From Bacteroidia bacterium (GTDB lineage Bacteria; Bacteroidota; Bacteroidia; J057): a stretch of DNA of 64,000 bases. Below the pieces are notes generated by a model that saw nothing but the letters and a program-made list of their open reading frames with translations, had not been told where the DNA came from and made no database searches. Every line of letters starts with the position of its first letter. Positions within the stretch are counted from its first letter, which is position 1. Positions 26,409-36,922 of the stretch are shown one piece after another. A program made the position numbers and the translations under genes. The stretch covers positions 62,001 to 126,000 of the forward strand of contig JAUIKF010000017.1 of the NCBI GenBank assembly GCA_030430575.1. Reading direction: 5' to 3'.

Positions 26409-26825
26409 CATTTTTTTCACTTTGATTTTAATTTTCATTTTGATTCCTCCCTGTGGTTTGGCTAGTTTTGTGACAAGCCCGCATAGATACGACGCTGTTT
26501 TTAAACTCAACAGTTTTTAAATTGGTGACCAGCTCAAAGTTTCTAGAACAGGCCTCACTTCATCTCTGATGAAGCCTCATTCGTGAGCCAGTGGAAGTTC
26601 GAAATTCTTTGGCCTCTCCATTTATGTCTTCTTGGGGGTTTTTAAACCTTCTTGTATTTGTGTGGGCCTTTTTTTTGTTTCAATGTGAAACAGCATTTTG
26701 TTCCAGAGCGAAACAATCTCTCCCCATCTTTATTTTTATTCCTAGATAACTGACTGACCATCAGCATGTTATGTCGATGGAATGCTTCTTGAATGAATGA
26801 TCTTTCATCCTGAAAGATTACCATT
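26409..26825. other. 417-bp intergenic stretch without a credible gene
   Basis: Starts with a TTTGATTTTAATTTTCATTTTGATT word run like those at 24.4 kb. A small hairpin GTTTCAATGTGAAAC lies near 26680. The only open frames have no family resemblance and are judged spurious. A short palindrome directly before the permease start is listed separately. Confidence 0.6.
26800..26818 (+). promoter_or_regulatory. 8-bp hairpin/operator-like palindrome just before the permease start
   Basis: ATCTTTCA-TCC-TGAAAGAT, a perfect 8-bp inverted repeat with a 3-base spacer, ending seven bases before the ATG at 26826. It could be an operator or an RNA hairpin over the ribosome-binding region. Confidence 0.4.
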
Positions 26826-29246
26826 ATGTTCAAGAACTACTTCAAAATTGCCATCCGCAATTTCCTCCGTTACAAAGGCTATACTGTCCTGAATCTCCTT
26901 GGCCTTGCCATAGGGATCGCCTCCAGCCTTCTCATTCTCGCCTATGTCACAGACGAGCTGAGCTATGATGATTTTCATCAAGATGCCGATCGCATCTATC
27001 GGGTCCAGTATGACTCCTACAGTACCGTAGGTGACCATCAATACAGCTGTGCTACGGCCTTTCCAGGCGTGGGCCCAGATATGAAAAAGACCTTTCCAGA
27101 AGTAGAGGCCTTTGCGCGGTTGTATCTGCGATATGGTGGAGGCGTAGTGCGCTATGAAGACAAGCATTTCCACGAAAACAATGTCTTCAATGTAGATCAA
27201 TCTTTTTTTGATATTTTTTCCTACGAACTGCTCGAAGGTGACCGTTCCAAGGTGCTTGAAAACCCCAATACGGCAGTTATCGAAGAGGAAACCGCTAGGA
27301 AATATTTTGGAGATGAAGATCCCATTGGCAAGCGAATCAAATTTGGGACAAATGAGGATTATGAAATCACGGGGATCATGCGCTCGCCTGAGAATTCCCA
27401 TTTGAAATTTACCCTTCTACTTTCCTATAAAACCCTATATCAATGGGGAGATGGGATGGAAGAAACGCTGGAGACCAATTGGGGATGGTATGACTTCTAT
27501 AACTATGTCCGCCTGGTGCCTGGAACGGATTATAAGGCGTTAGAGGCTAAGTTTCCTCAATTCATTCAAGATCACGATCCCGACGATGAATCCTATGCAG
27601 ATCGCACCAAGTTTTTCCTTCAGCCCCTTCAGGACATTCACCTGCATTCGGACCTCATTCAAGAAGCGCGCGTCAATGGAAATGGAACTTGGGTATATAT
27701 CCTCACCTTTGTAGCCCTTTTTATCTTGGTTGTCGCTTGGGTCAATTATATCAACCTCGCTACAGCCCGTGCATTGCAGCGAGCACTTGAGGTAGGTATC
27801 CGCAAGGTGGTTGGCGCAAGGCGTTTTCAGTTGATTCGACAATTCATCTTCGAATCTGTTCTTCTTAATTTTATTGCAGCAGGGCTTTCTCTGCTCCTAT
27901 TGGAGTTGGCCATTCCTTATTTCAACCAAATGACCGGCAAGGCAATAGGGTTGAGTATATTGAGTAATGGGAATTTTTGGTTGGGGCTGGCAGGGCTATT
28001 CCTTTTAGGTGCATTCCTTTCGGGACTATATCCCGCTTTTGTCCTGTCTTCCTTTAAGCCTGTAAGTGTGTTAAAAGGCCGTTTTACCCATTCTAAAGGC
28101 GGTGCAAGTTTGAGAAAGGTATTGGTCGTCATCCAATTTGTCTTTTCTGCTGCACTGATCGCCTGTACCATGATTGTCTATCAGCAGATTGAGTTTATGC
28201 GGAACCAAAATTTGGGTATTGATATTAACCAAACGGTCGTGATACATGGCCCAGGGGTGATAGCCAATGACTCTATTTATTCTGCTAGCCTGAGTACCTT
28301 TAAGCAAGAACTGGTAGGCCATACGGGGATTGATCAAGTGGCAGCCTCTACGGAAGTCCCAGGTAACCTCATTTATTGGACAAATGGCGCTCGGAATGCA
28401 CAAGATCCAGAAGGACCTCGGGTGATTCTTTATAAGGTTGGTATTGACTATGATTTCTTGGACGCTTTTGGAAATGAGATGCTGGCAGGGCGCAATTTTT
28501 CTAAAGAATATGGCACAGATAAAGATGCCATCATTTTGAATGAGCATGCCGTTCAAAAGCTGGCGTTGGGGACACCCGAAGAAGCTGTGGACAAATTTGT
28601 GCGCTCGGGCGGAGATTCCCTGCGTGTAATTGGGGTTATCGCCAATTATCATCAGGAAGGACTGAAACAGAATTTTCGGACCATTGGTTTCTTGCTTCGT
28701 CCCGATGCAGGGAGCTACTATTCTTTGAAAGTGAATACGAATAACCTGGGGGAAACCCTCGCCTTCGCAGAGCGACAATACAATGAGGCATTTCCCGAAA
28801 ATCCCTTCAATTACTTCTTCCTAGATGAGTTTTTTGACAAACAATACAAATCAGAAAAGGACTTTGGAAATGTATTCAGCTTTTTTGCAACGCTGGCTAT
28901 TCTCGTTGCTTGTCTAGGGCTAGTAGGCCTATCTGCTTTCTCTGCCAATCGTCGTACCAAAGAAGTGGGCATTCGAAAAGTGCTCGGCTCTTCTATTGGC
29001 AACATATTCTTGCTACTTTCTAAAGACTTCCTTCAACTAGTTCTTGTCGCCAACATCATTGCCGTTCCGTTGATCATCGTTGGGATGAATGATTGGCTAG
29101 CAGGATTTGCCTTTAGGATAAAACTCAATGGGCTTGTATTTTTGATCTCGGCAGCCCTTACCTTGCTGATTGCCCTGACAACGGTGAGTTTTCAAGCTTA
29201 CAGGGCCGCTTGTGCCAATCCTGTGAAGGCATTGAGAAGTGAATAA
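26826..29246 (+). CDS. ABC transporter permease, MacB/FtsX family
   Basis: 806 residues, the double-length FtsX type common in Bacteroidota. N-terminal anchor FKIAIRNFLRYKGYTVLNLLGLAIGIASSLLIL (about 6-40), a MacB periplasmic core (about 50-280), three helices with the FtsX signature (ALEVGIRKVVGARRFQLIRQF, about 330), a second periplasmic core (about 440-660), then the repeat FtsX domain (RTKEVGIRKVLGSSIGNIFLLL, about 715) and VKALRSE at the end. No ATPase gene is adjacent. Such permeases export peptides or lipids or transmit envelope stress; substrate unknown. Confidence 0.9.
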   Translation: MFKNYFKIAIRNFLRYKGYTVLNLLGLAIGIASSLLILAYVTDELSYDDFHQDADRIYRVQYDSYSTVGDHQYSCATAFPGVGPDMKKTFPEVEAFARLYLRYGGGVVRYEDKHFHENNVFNVDQSFFDIFSYELLEGDRSKVLENPNTAVIEEETARKYFGDEDPIGKRIKFGTNEDYEITGIMRSPENSHLKFTLLLSYKTLYQWGDGMEETLETNWGWYDFYNYVRLVPGTDYKALEAKFPQFIQDHDPDDESYADRTKFFLQPLQDIHLHSDLIQEARVNGNGTWVYILTFVALFILVVAWVNYINLATARALQRALEVGIRKVVGARRFQLIRQFIFESVLLNFIAAGLSLLLLELAIPYFNQMTGKAIGLSILSNGNFWLGLAGLFLLGAFLSGLYPAFVLSSFKPVSVLKGRFTHSKGGASLRKVLVVIQFVFSAALIACTMIVYQQIEFMRNQNLGIDINQTVVIHGPGVIANDSIYSASLSTFKQELVGHTGIDQVAASTEVPGNLIYWTNGARNAQDPEGPRVILYKVGIDYDFLDAFGNEMLAGRNFSKEYGTDKDAIILNEHAVQKLALGTPEEAVDKFVRSGGDSLRVIGVIANYHQEGLKQNFRTIGFLLRPDAGSYYSLKVNTNNLGETLAFAERQYNEAFPENPFNYFFLDEFFDKQYKSEKDFGNVFSFFATLAILVACLGLVGLSAFSANRRTKEVGIRKVLGSSIGNIFLLLSKDFLQLVLVANIIAVPLIIVGMNDWLAGFAFRIKLNGLVFLISAALTLLIALTTVSFQAYRAACANPVKALRSE

Positions 29247-29270
29247 TATAAGAGAATGAACAGTATAAAA

Positions 29271-29300
29271 AAAGCCATCCCAAACGGGATGGCTTTTTTA
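29271..29300. terminator. Bidirectional intrinsic terminator
   Basis: AAAGCCATCCC/GGGATGGCTTT, an 11-bp stem (29271-29281 with 29286-29296) and 4-nt loop, T-run after it on + and A-run before it (T-run on -). Placed between the permease (+) and atpG (-), so it serves both convergent units. Confidence 0.88.
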
Positions 29301-29320
29301 TTTAACTATAAATCTCTTGA

Positions 29321-30211
29321 TTAGTCTAATGCATCTGCCCCTGCTGCAATCTCAAGGATCTCCTTGGTGATTGTAGCCTGACGGGCTTTATTGTATTTAA
29401 GCCTGAGGTCACGAATGAGCTCGTTCGCATTTTCAGTTGCCGCGTCCATCGCTACCATCCTGGCCCCTTGTTCAGCAGCATTTGATTCAAGCAAAGCGCG
29501 GAAAAACTGTGTGCGCAAAGCCTTTGGAATCAAATCAGAAAGAATTTTCTCGCGATCTGGCTCAAAGATATACAATGCTTGTGGGGCACTGGTCGCAGCT
29601 TCATCTTGCTCTACAGCTACAGGCAGAAAATTTTCTACTTGACGCGTTTGAGCCATGACATTTTTAAATTCATTATATGCCAAATGCACTTTGTCGTATG
29701 TGCCTGCCTCAAAGCTTTCAAACACTTGGCTGATCACTTCATTTGCACGGTCAAAGGTAAGGTTGGAAAAGACATCGTAGTCTTCATGACTTCCTAGCAC
29801 ATTATACCCACGCTTTTTGTAAAACTCGTGTCCTTTCTTCCCGACACAGAGAAAATGGAGTTTGCCTGCTTCTTTTTCAGCGGCATATGTATCATCGACA
29901 AACTGGTTGATCTCCTTGATCAGGTTTGAGTTGAAAGGCCCGCAAAGACCACGGTTGGTCGTAACGACGATCATGAGGACATTTTCGACAGGGCGCTTCT
30001 CTACCAGCTTGCTGGGGATGTCAGAAGGATTGACCGCTGCGGTCACATGGTCCATGATCTCCTTCAGCTTCCCTGCATAAGGACGCAAGGCCAGCATGCG
30101 GTTTTGCGATTTTTTGAGCTTGGCAGCAGATACCATCTTCATGGCCTTAGTGACCTTTTGGGTACTCTGCACCCCTTTTATGCGAAGACGTATTTCCTTT
30201 AAATTTGCCAT
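29321..30211 (-). CDS. atpG: F1 ATP synthase gamma subunit
   Basis: 296 residues. N-terminal MANLKEIRLRIKGVQSTQKVTKAMKMVSAAKLKK and C-terminal ENANELIRDLRLKYNKARQATITKEILEIAAGADAL are the paired helices of the rotor shaft. The middle has VVTTNRGLCGPFNSNLI. Last gene of the operon; atpD and atpC do not follow, so the beta and epsilon subunits must be encoded elsewhere, a common arrangement in Bacteroidota. Separated from atpA by an 87-bp repeat-filled gap. Confidence 0.97.
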   Translation of the reverse strand: MANLKEIRLRIKGVQSTQKVTKAMKMVSAAKLKKSQNRMLALRPYAGKLKEIMDHVTAAVNPSDIPSKLVEKRPVENVLMIVVTTNRGLCGPFNSNLIKEINQFVDDTYAAEKEAGKLHFLCVGKKGHEFYKKRGYNVLGSHEDYDVFSNLTFDRANEVISQVFESFEAGTYDKVHLAYNEFKNVMAQTRQVENFLPVAVEQDEAATSAPQALYIFEPDREKILSDLIPKALRTQFFRALLESNAAEQGARMVAMDAATENANELIRDLRLKYNKARQATITKEILEIAAGADALD

Positions 30212-30224
30212 ATATCTTTTAAAC

Positions 30225-30294
30225 GTTTTAAGTTTAAGGTTCTAGGTTTAAGGTTCTCTTTTGACCTAGAACTTAAAACATAGAACCTAGAACT
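30225..30294. repeat. Imperfect inverted repeat filling the atpA-atpG gap
   Basis: Left arm 30225-30258 (words AAGTTTAAGGTTCTAGG) pairs with right arm 30265-30294 (CCTAGAACTTAAAAC and TAGAACCTAGAACTT). Aligned arms agree at most of 28 positions around a 6-base loop. It lies inside the operon, so it more likely affects mRNA processing or stability, or the relative yield of downstream atpG, than acts as a full terminator. Confidence 0.75.
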
Positions 30295-30298
30295 TGTC

Positions 30299-31876
<1,578 letters not shown>

Positions 31877-31888
31877 ATATCTTTACAG

Positions 31889-32449
31889 TTAAAACTTCTT
31901 TATATAGGTATTTTGAACAAATTCTTGTTTGATTTCTCTGAGCTTAGTGGAGACACTGCCATCAAATAGCTTGTCGCCAATGCTGAGGATAAATCCACCA
32001 ATCAGGCTAGGATCCACTTCGACGTCGATTTCAAAAGTGTCTCCTGTTTGCTTCTCGACAATTTTCTTGATTTCTGCTATTTGTGCTTCACTCATGGGTT
32101 CTGCACTTGTGAGCTTTCCGCGCTGAATGTGCTTCTCTGCATCATAAAGCACCAAAAATGCTTTGGCTACATTGTCGAGATAGCGTTCACGGCCTTTATG
32201 AACAATAATGTCCACTAGCATCTCAGTAATATCAGAGGAATATTTTCCTTTGAATAATTGATGGAGGATAGCTTCTTTTTTTGAAGACGCGATCAAGGGG
32301 CTGTTGAGCATTAGGACAAAATCACGGCTGCCTTCAGCCGTTTCGTGAATCATGCCCATATCTTCCCAAACCTGCTCCAGCACGTTTTTCTCCTTTGCCA
32401 AGTCAAAGAGGGATTTGGCGTATCGATAACCTATTCGATCTTCTACCAT
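31889..32449 (-). CDS. atpH: F1 ATP synthase delta subunit
   Basis: 186 residues. N-terminal RIGYRYAKSLFDLAKEKNVLEQVWEDM six-helix bundle and C-terminal DPSLIGGFILSIGDKLFDGSVSTKLREIKQEF are typical of delta/OSCP, which links F1 to the b-subunit stalk. Two bases separate it from atpF. Confidence 0.95.
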   Translation of the reverse strand: MVEDRIGYRYAKSLFDLAKEKNVLEQVWEDMGMIHETAEGSRDFVLMLNSPLIASSKKEAILHQLFKGKYSSDITEMLVDIIVHKGRERYLDNVAKAFLVLYDAEKHIQRGKLTSAEPMSEAQIAEIKKIVEKQTGDTFEIDVEVDPSLIGGFILSIGDKLFDGSVSTKLREIKQEFVQNTYIKKF

Positions 32450-32451
32450 GC

Positions 32452-32946
32452 CTAGTTATTGTTTAGCTCTGAAATCAACTGATCTGCGAGTGCTTGCTGC
32501 TGGTTGCGATCTGCAAATTGCTTGCGAAGGATCTTTTCAGCAATCTCTACTGCCAAGGCACCAGAAGTGACTTTAATTTCAGCGAGTGCTGCCTTTTTAT
32601 CTGCTTCGATCTCTTGTTTTGCTTTTTCAAGGACCTTAGTCGCTTCTTCGCCTGCTTTAGCTCTAGCCTCAGTGATGATCTGGTCCTTCATCTTATTGGC
32701 TTGCTTGAGGAGTTCATCCCGCTCTTTGCGAGCTTTCTGAAGCAATTCCTCATTTTTAGCCTGAAGCTTTGACATCTCGTCACGGGCTTTTTCAGCTTCA
32801 TCTAGTCGCCCTTTGATGGTTTCTTCACGTGTCTTAATCCCTTGAAGGATAGGTCCCCAAGCATATTTCTTAAGGATAAAGAAGAAGATCAAAAAGACGA
32901 CAACCGTCCAGAAAAATAAGCCAAATTCTATCTTAATGAGTTCCAT
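32452..32946 (-). CDS. atpF: F0 ATP synthase b subunit
   Basis: 164 residues: one N-terminal membrane helix (FGLFFWTVVVFLIFFFILKKYAWGPI) then a long charged helix (TREETIKGRLDEAEKARDEMSKLQAKNEELL and on), the peripheral stalk. Ends LADQLISELNNN. Between atpE and atpH in standard order. Confidence 0.95.
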   Translation of the reverse strand: MELIKIEFGLFFWTVVVFLIFFFILKKYAWGPILQGIKTREETIKGRLDEAEKARDEMSKLQAKNEELLQKARKERDELLKQANKMKDQIITEARAKAGEEATKVLEKAKQEIEADKKAALAEIKVTSGALAVEIAEKILRKQFADRNQQQALADQLISELNNN

Positions 32947-33035
32947 GTATAGCGCTTTTTTCTAAAAATTCGATTCTACTTAAAAGAGAAAATAAAAGGA
33001 AGTCGAGGCATTCCCTCGACTTTCCTTTTGAGTTG

Positions 33036-33281
<246 letters not shown>

Positions 33282-33311
33282 TTATATTAAAGAGTAAATA
33301 GGTTCAAAAAA

Positions 33312-33453
33312 ATCAAGTTCTAAGTTCTATGTTTTAGGTTCTGTGTTCTAAGCCGAGAACGCCTCAGGTTGTGAAAAGTTCAAGTGCAAACTCAAGTTCA
33401 AGTTCAATTAAGAAGCCATATTTGAGTTTGAACTTGAGGTTGAGTTTGTGCTT
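33312..33453. repeat. Word-repeat and imperfect inverted repeat in the atpB-atpE gap
   Basis: 33312-33352 is a run of AAGTTCTA/GGTTCTGTG words like those at 30.2 kb. 33382-33407 (AAGTGCAAACTCAAGTTCAA and on) pairs imperfectly with 33422-33453 (ending TTGAGTTTGTGCTT), with a six-base extra repeat in the right arm. The gap sits directly upstream of atpE, the subunit needed in many copies. Confidence 0.7.
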
Positions 33454-33458
33454 CTCCT

Positions 33459-34544
33459 TTAATGTGCATGCTCATGGTCATGGCTTTCGAGGGCCATGCC
33501 GATAAACACTGCTGTCAGCAGGGTAAAGATATACGCCTGTAGCCCTGCTACCAGGAATTCCAACAGCATCAAAATCGCTGGGAAAAGAATCGCAATCGGC
33601 GAAGCAGCAATTCCTGCCCATGCTAATTGTCCATTTTGTCCCAAAATAAAGATGAGTGCCACCAATGAAAGAATCATGAAGTGACCGCCCACGATATTCG
33701 CAAATAGACGAAGGGTCAAGGCAAATGGCTTAATAAATAGGCCCAAAATCTCCAATACGGTGATCAGTGGCCATAACCACCCTGGTACGCCAGGCATGGC
33801 AAATACGTGCTTCCAGTAATCTTTTGTACCGTTTACATTTGTCAAAATAAAAGTGAGCAGTGCCAAAGCCGTAGTGACGGTGATATTGCCCATGATATTG
33901 GAGTTGAATGGCATGAGGCCAAAGACATTGCTGAACCAGATGAAGAAAAAGAGGGTCAGCATATAAGGCAAGAAACCGTCGGTCCTTTCTTTAAGGTTAG
34001 GTGCGACGATATCATCTTTGACAAAAATCACGATAGGCTCAAACAGTGACTGGGCACCTTTTGGTGCGCGATTGGGGTCTTTTTTGTAGCGCTTGGCCAT
34101 AGACCCAAAAATCCACAACATCAGCAAGCTGATGAGGATCATTTGTACTACTGTTTTGGTAAGGGAAAAGTCGTAAACAGCAGGTCCATGATCGTGATCA
34201 CTTTCGCTACCTGCATGCCCTATATGGGCATGTCCGTGACTATCGACTTCGTATTTTCCGCTCGCACGCATCGCGTCCGTACTTGAATAAAATTCAAGGC
34301 CATGTTCACTGCTATATAAAATGCGTGGAAGGTGAATGGCTAGGTGCCCATAGATAGGATTTCCAGCGGAGTCTTCGCCTGTTTTGTATTCGGTGAGTTC
34401 CCAGTCATAAGAATCCAAAACGTGGTGCATCAAATGCTGCCCTACATTGAATTCTTTTCCCCCTTCTTCGGGGTTGCTAGCAAAGGCAAATTGGGTGCAA
34501 AATATTGCTAAAATGCTGACAATCAGTAACCTTTTGAGGCTCAT
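33459..34544 (-). CDS. atpB: F0 ATP synthase a subunit
   Basis: 361 residues, long because of a 120-residue N-terminal extension with a signal peptide (LLIVSILAIFCTQFAFA) and a His-rich stretch HGHAHIGHAGSESDHDHG, usual in Bacteroidota. The membrane part follows: LMLWIFGSMAKRY, PYMLTLFFFIWFSNVFGLMPF, KPFALTLRLFANIVGGHFMIL with the essential Arg (in LTLRLFANI, about 282), and LVAGLQAYIFTLLTAVFIGMAL. Forms the half-channels against the c-ring. Confidence 0.97.
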   Translation of the reverse strand: MSLKRLLIVSILAIFCTQFAFASNPEEGGKEFNVGQHLMHHVLDSYDWELTEYKTGEDSAGNPIYGHLAIHLPRILYSSEHGLEFYSSTDAMRASGKYEVDSHGHAHIGHAGSESDHDHGPAVYDFSLTKTVVQMILISLLMLWIFGSMAKRYKKDPNRAPKGAQSLFEPIVIFVKDDIVAPNLKERTDGFLPYMLTLFFFIWFSNVFGLMPFNSNIMGNITVTTALALLTFILTNVNGTKDYWKHVFAMPGVPGWLWPLITVLEILGLFIKPFALTLRLFANIVGGHFMILSLVALIFILGQNGQLAWAGIAASPIAILFPAILMLLEFLVAGLQAYIFTLLTAVFIGMALESHDHEHAH

Positions 34545-34550
34545 ACGCGC

Positions 34551-34958
34551 TTATTCTTTTGCTACTTCAGTACTTTCTGAATTTTCAGCGCGCAAGTTAC
34601 GATTTAAACTATAAACTTCAAATGAAGTGAAAACTAAATATGCGATTAAGAGGACTACGACATATTCATAAATGATACGTCTATCAATGAGTACCACCAC
34701 CAAGACAGATACAAGCCCTAATAGCATTTTTACGCCCATCCCCGCAGCTAGTGCACCCATAAATTTGCGTGTGTCTTTTTTGAGGCTTCGAGACACAAAC
34801 CAGTAGCCTACCGTTCCCATAAACATGCCTACCACGACGGCAGTGCCCATAGAAAGAAAACTATATTGGGGCAGGAGGAATTGACCAAAAATAAAGGCCA
34901 AGCCAACCATAATGGCGGCGATGAGGAGGGAGGTGAAAAAATATTTTGCGGTTTTCAC
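34551..34958 (-). CDS. Small four-helix membrane protein at the head of the atp operon
   Basis: 135 residues. Hydrophobic segments: YFFTSLLIAAIMVGLAFIFGQFLL, FLSMGTAVVVGMFMGTVGYWFV, ALAAGMGVKMLLGLVSVLVVVLI and YEYVVVLLIAYLVFTSFEVY. By position and topology (just upstream of atpB, 6-bp gap) it is likely an AtpI/UncI-type assembly factor helping c-ring formation, but similarity to AtpI could not be confirmed by eye. Confidence 0.75.
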   Translation of the reverse strand: MKTAKYFFTSLLIAAIMVGLAFIFGQFLLPQYSFLSMGTAVVVGMFMGTVGYWFVSRSLKKDTRKFMGALAAGMGVKMLLGLVSVLVVVLIDRRIIYEYVVVLLIAYLVFTSFEVYSLNRNLRAENSESTEVAKE

Positions 34959-35042
34959 TTTGGTGGAGTCAGTTTGGAGATGAATATGTGTGGCAAATAA
35001 CTAACAAGGAATAATAAAGGGAAAAGGGAAGAATCAATTGAG

Positions 35043-35050
35043 CAAATTTA
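35043..35050 (-). promoter_or_regulatory. Candidate -7 box of an atp operon promoter
   Basis: The minus strand reads TAAATTTG, matching TAnnTTTG, 85 bp upstream of the first long-gap gene (34958) inside the 227-bp spacer after the AtpZ-like gene. No -33 TTTG was found at the right distance. Confidence 0.35.
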
Positions 35051-35185
35051 ATTAAGAAATTACTTTTGAGTTCCCTTCGGCGGACTCAGGACAGGCCTTG
35101 TTTCTTGTTTAATATTTTTACTTAATCCTATGGATGGCTATAATAAATGCCCACTTTCTCTTTTTCTTATCAAGAAAAAATAGGG

Positions 35186-35380
35186 TCACTTGCGCATGAT
35201 GGATCTATACATTAGATACATAGCGACCAGTGCACCAAGTACGGCAAAGGTAATCATAAACCAGGGTTTTTCCATTTCCAACTGCTGATCCAACCAGTAG
35301 CCTGCCCCTAAAAACAGCAAAATGCAGGCAAGGATCTCAAATCCTATGCCTGCATATCTCATATAGTTTTTCATGGCCAA
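35186..35380 (-). CDS. AtpZ/AtpI-like small membrane protein
   Basis: 64 residues, two helices: GIGFEILACILLFLGAGYWLD and PWFMITFAVLGALVAMYLMYRSI. The YAGIGFE(I/M)-GxG(Y/W)-LD pattern is that of AtpZ/AtpI-related proteins encoded at the start of many atp operons, proposed to act in c-ring assembly or Mg2+ handling. It directly abuts the bactofilin gene (no gap), tying the cell-shape pair to the atp region. Confidence 0.8.
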   Translation of the reverse strand: MAMKNYMRYAGIGFEILACILLFLGAGYWLDQQLEMEKPWFMITFAVLGALVAMYLMYRSIMRK

Positions 35381-35920
35381 TTACTTGCCGTGTTTGCCTA
35401 CGGGTTGAGGCTTGCCAGCATTGGGTTGGCGATTTTGACCATTGCCATTTCCATTGCTAGCGACTTTTCCTTTGCTAGATGCTTTGGCCAGGAGATCATT
35501 GGCACGCTGAGGCGTTTTGGCAAGAACATCTTTCGCAGCATCAGCCATTTTGCTTGATCCGGTAAAGATGGCTCCCATCTGGACCACCAGTTTCTGGGTG
35601 AAAATATCTCCAGATATTTTGCCGGTTTTATCAATTTGTAGCAACTCACGGGTTACTACATTGCCTTTGATTTCGCCTTCTACGGTCGCGTTTCTTGCAT
35701 CCACGTGACCTTCAACATAACCAGTACTGGACACAATCAATTTCGAATTGCAGACAAGGGTGCCTATCACTTTACCTTCGATCCGCAGGTCGCCTTCCGC
35801 GTTGATATCACCAACGAGGACCGTGCCTTTAGAGATGGTATTTAGGCTTCGTACTTCATTCTTGTTATTAGATGAACTCATAGAATTAGTGGGGTTTGCA
35901 ACATTTTTATTCCCAAACAT
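35381..35920 (-). CDS. Bactofilin (polymer-forming cytoskeletal protein)
   Basis: 179 residues. The central region, about 25-130, is the bactofilin right-handed beta-helix: NTISKGTVLVGDINAEGDLRIEGKVIGTLVCNSKLIVSSTGYVEGHVDA and GEIKGNVVTRELLQIDKTGKISGDI. Tails are disordered (N-terminal Asn/Ser-rich; C-terminal GNGNGQNRQPNAGKPQP). Bactofilins form filaments under the inner membrane and position peptidoglycan enzymes. Immediately downstream (24 bp) of an M23 peptidase gene, the partner pairing known for bactofilins in Helicobacter and other bacteria. Confidence 0.93.
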   Translation of the reverse strand: MFGNKNVANPTNSMSSSNNKNEVRSLNTISKGTVLVGDINAEGDLRIEGKVIGTLVCNSKLIVSSTGYVEGHVDARNATVEGEIKGNVVTRELLQIDKTGKISGDIFTQKLVVQMGAIFTGSSKMADAAKDVLAKTPQRANDLLAKASSKGKVASNGNGNGQNRQPNAGKPQPVGKHGK

Positions 35921-35944
35921 ATTTGTTTTGGATTTGTAGGTTAA

Positions 35945-36850
35945 TCATTCAAAAGAAGCGTAATAATCAAGCGGGTCTACAGGCTTACCTTTGTACCAAA
36001 GTTCGAAATGTAGGTGAGGCCCTGTAGTGTTTTCACCAGAGTTACCGATCACCGCAATAGCTTCACCAGCTACGACGGGACTTCCTACTTTTTTAAGTAG
36101 GCGACTATTGTGTTTGTAAAAGGTTAAAACCCCCTTGGAGTTAGCTACACCTAGGACGTAGCCATCTTTATCTGCGTACTCAGCCAAGATGACAAAACCA
36201 TCTGTAGCGGCCAATACCAGTTCGTCTTTACCTGCAACAATATCTACGCCATAATGCTTCTGGGCAGCATTAAACTTTCTCACAATCAATCCACGGACTG
36301 GTACAAATAAGCTGAGTAGGTCTGTACTTTGTAAGTTTCCGTTTGAACCATTTTGAGAAAGGTAAACGACATTCAGTTTAGGAGACTCTGAGGAGCGATT
36401 ACTGGTACGAGTAATGGGAGTTTGAGCTTGTCTCGCCGTATAAGCTGGTCTCCGATTCCCATCAGCTGATTCAGCCGCATTTACTTGATCAGCGAGCGCC
36501 TCTGTACCTCCAATTCCACTAAAGACATTTTGGTATGCAGTCAACATGGAGTCGAGATAAATCAGCCGCTTATTTTGATCTTTGATGGTGAGAAGCATCT
36601 CCTTTTTCTCTTGCGCGTCTTTCTCAGTAATGCGGTACCCTGGGATCTGTTCGCGAATAGCACTTGTATTAAAAATCAATAAGGTAGTACCTCCAATAGC
36701 AATGACTAAAAATAATAAGGCCAACAAGTACACCGTTACGGGCTTGATCAAAAATTGACGCGTCTGGTATAGGGTCTCATCATCGATGAATGAGATGCGG
36801 TATTTACGGACTAGCTGCTGATAAAACAGCTGCATTTTCTTTTTTAACAT
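35945..36850 (-). CDS. Membrane-anchored M23 family peptidase
   Basis: 301 residues from the ATG at 36850 (MLKKKMQLFYQQ); upstream in-frame ATG at 36952 would add an implausible 34-residue tail across the divergent promoter. One membrane helix (VTVYLLALLFLVIAIGGTTLLIF, about 40-62), a coiled coil, then a LytM domain with HYGVDI (Zn His/Asp), NTTGPHLHFELWYKG (HxH) and PVDPLDYY. All zinc ligands are present, so an active peptidoglycan endopeptidase is expected. Pairs with the adjacent bactofilin. Confidence 0.92.
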   Translation of the reverse strand: MLKKKMQLFYQQLVRKYRISFIDDETLYQTRQFLIKPVTVYLLALLFLVIAIGGTTLLIFNTSAIREQIPGYRITEKDAQEKKEMLLTIKDQNKRLIYLDSMLTAYQNVFSGIGGTEALADQVNAAESADGNRRPAYTARQAQTPITRTSNRSSESPKLNVVYLSQNGSNGNLQSTDLLSLFVPVRGLIVRKFNAAQKHYGVDIVAGKDELVLAATDGFVILAEYADKDGYVLGVANSKGVLTFYKHNSRLLKKVGSPVVAGEAIAVIGNSGENTTGPHLHFELWYKGKPVDPLDYYASFE

Positions 36851-36914
36851 GGAAAAAATGATGTGTCTGGTTGGGGGAATAAAAATTGCCCTATTTTGAT
36901 CCGTTGAATATCGG

Positions 36915-36922
36915 TATATTTG
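36915..36922 (+). promoter_or_regulatory. Promoter -7 box for sprE/porW
   Basis: TATATTTG (TAnnTTTG) 35 bp before the ATG at 36958, with TTTG at 36895-36898, 16 bp upstream; the spacing is a little short. Confidence 0.5.

Noticed and set aside
26642-26833. 63-codon minus-strand frame upstream of the permease
   Set aside because: Overlaps the permease start and its hairpin; low-quality composition; no signal peptide or family.
28071-28778. Open frame of 235 codons on the minus strand inside the permease gene
   Set aside because: Antisense to the FtsX/MacB-type permease, whose motifs are clear in the + frame.
34959-35185. Possible small gene between the AtpI-like and AtpZ-like genes
   Set aside because: No reading frame with start and reasonable length; the sequence is AT-rich with a possible promoter.
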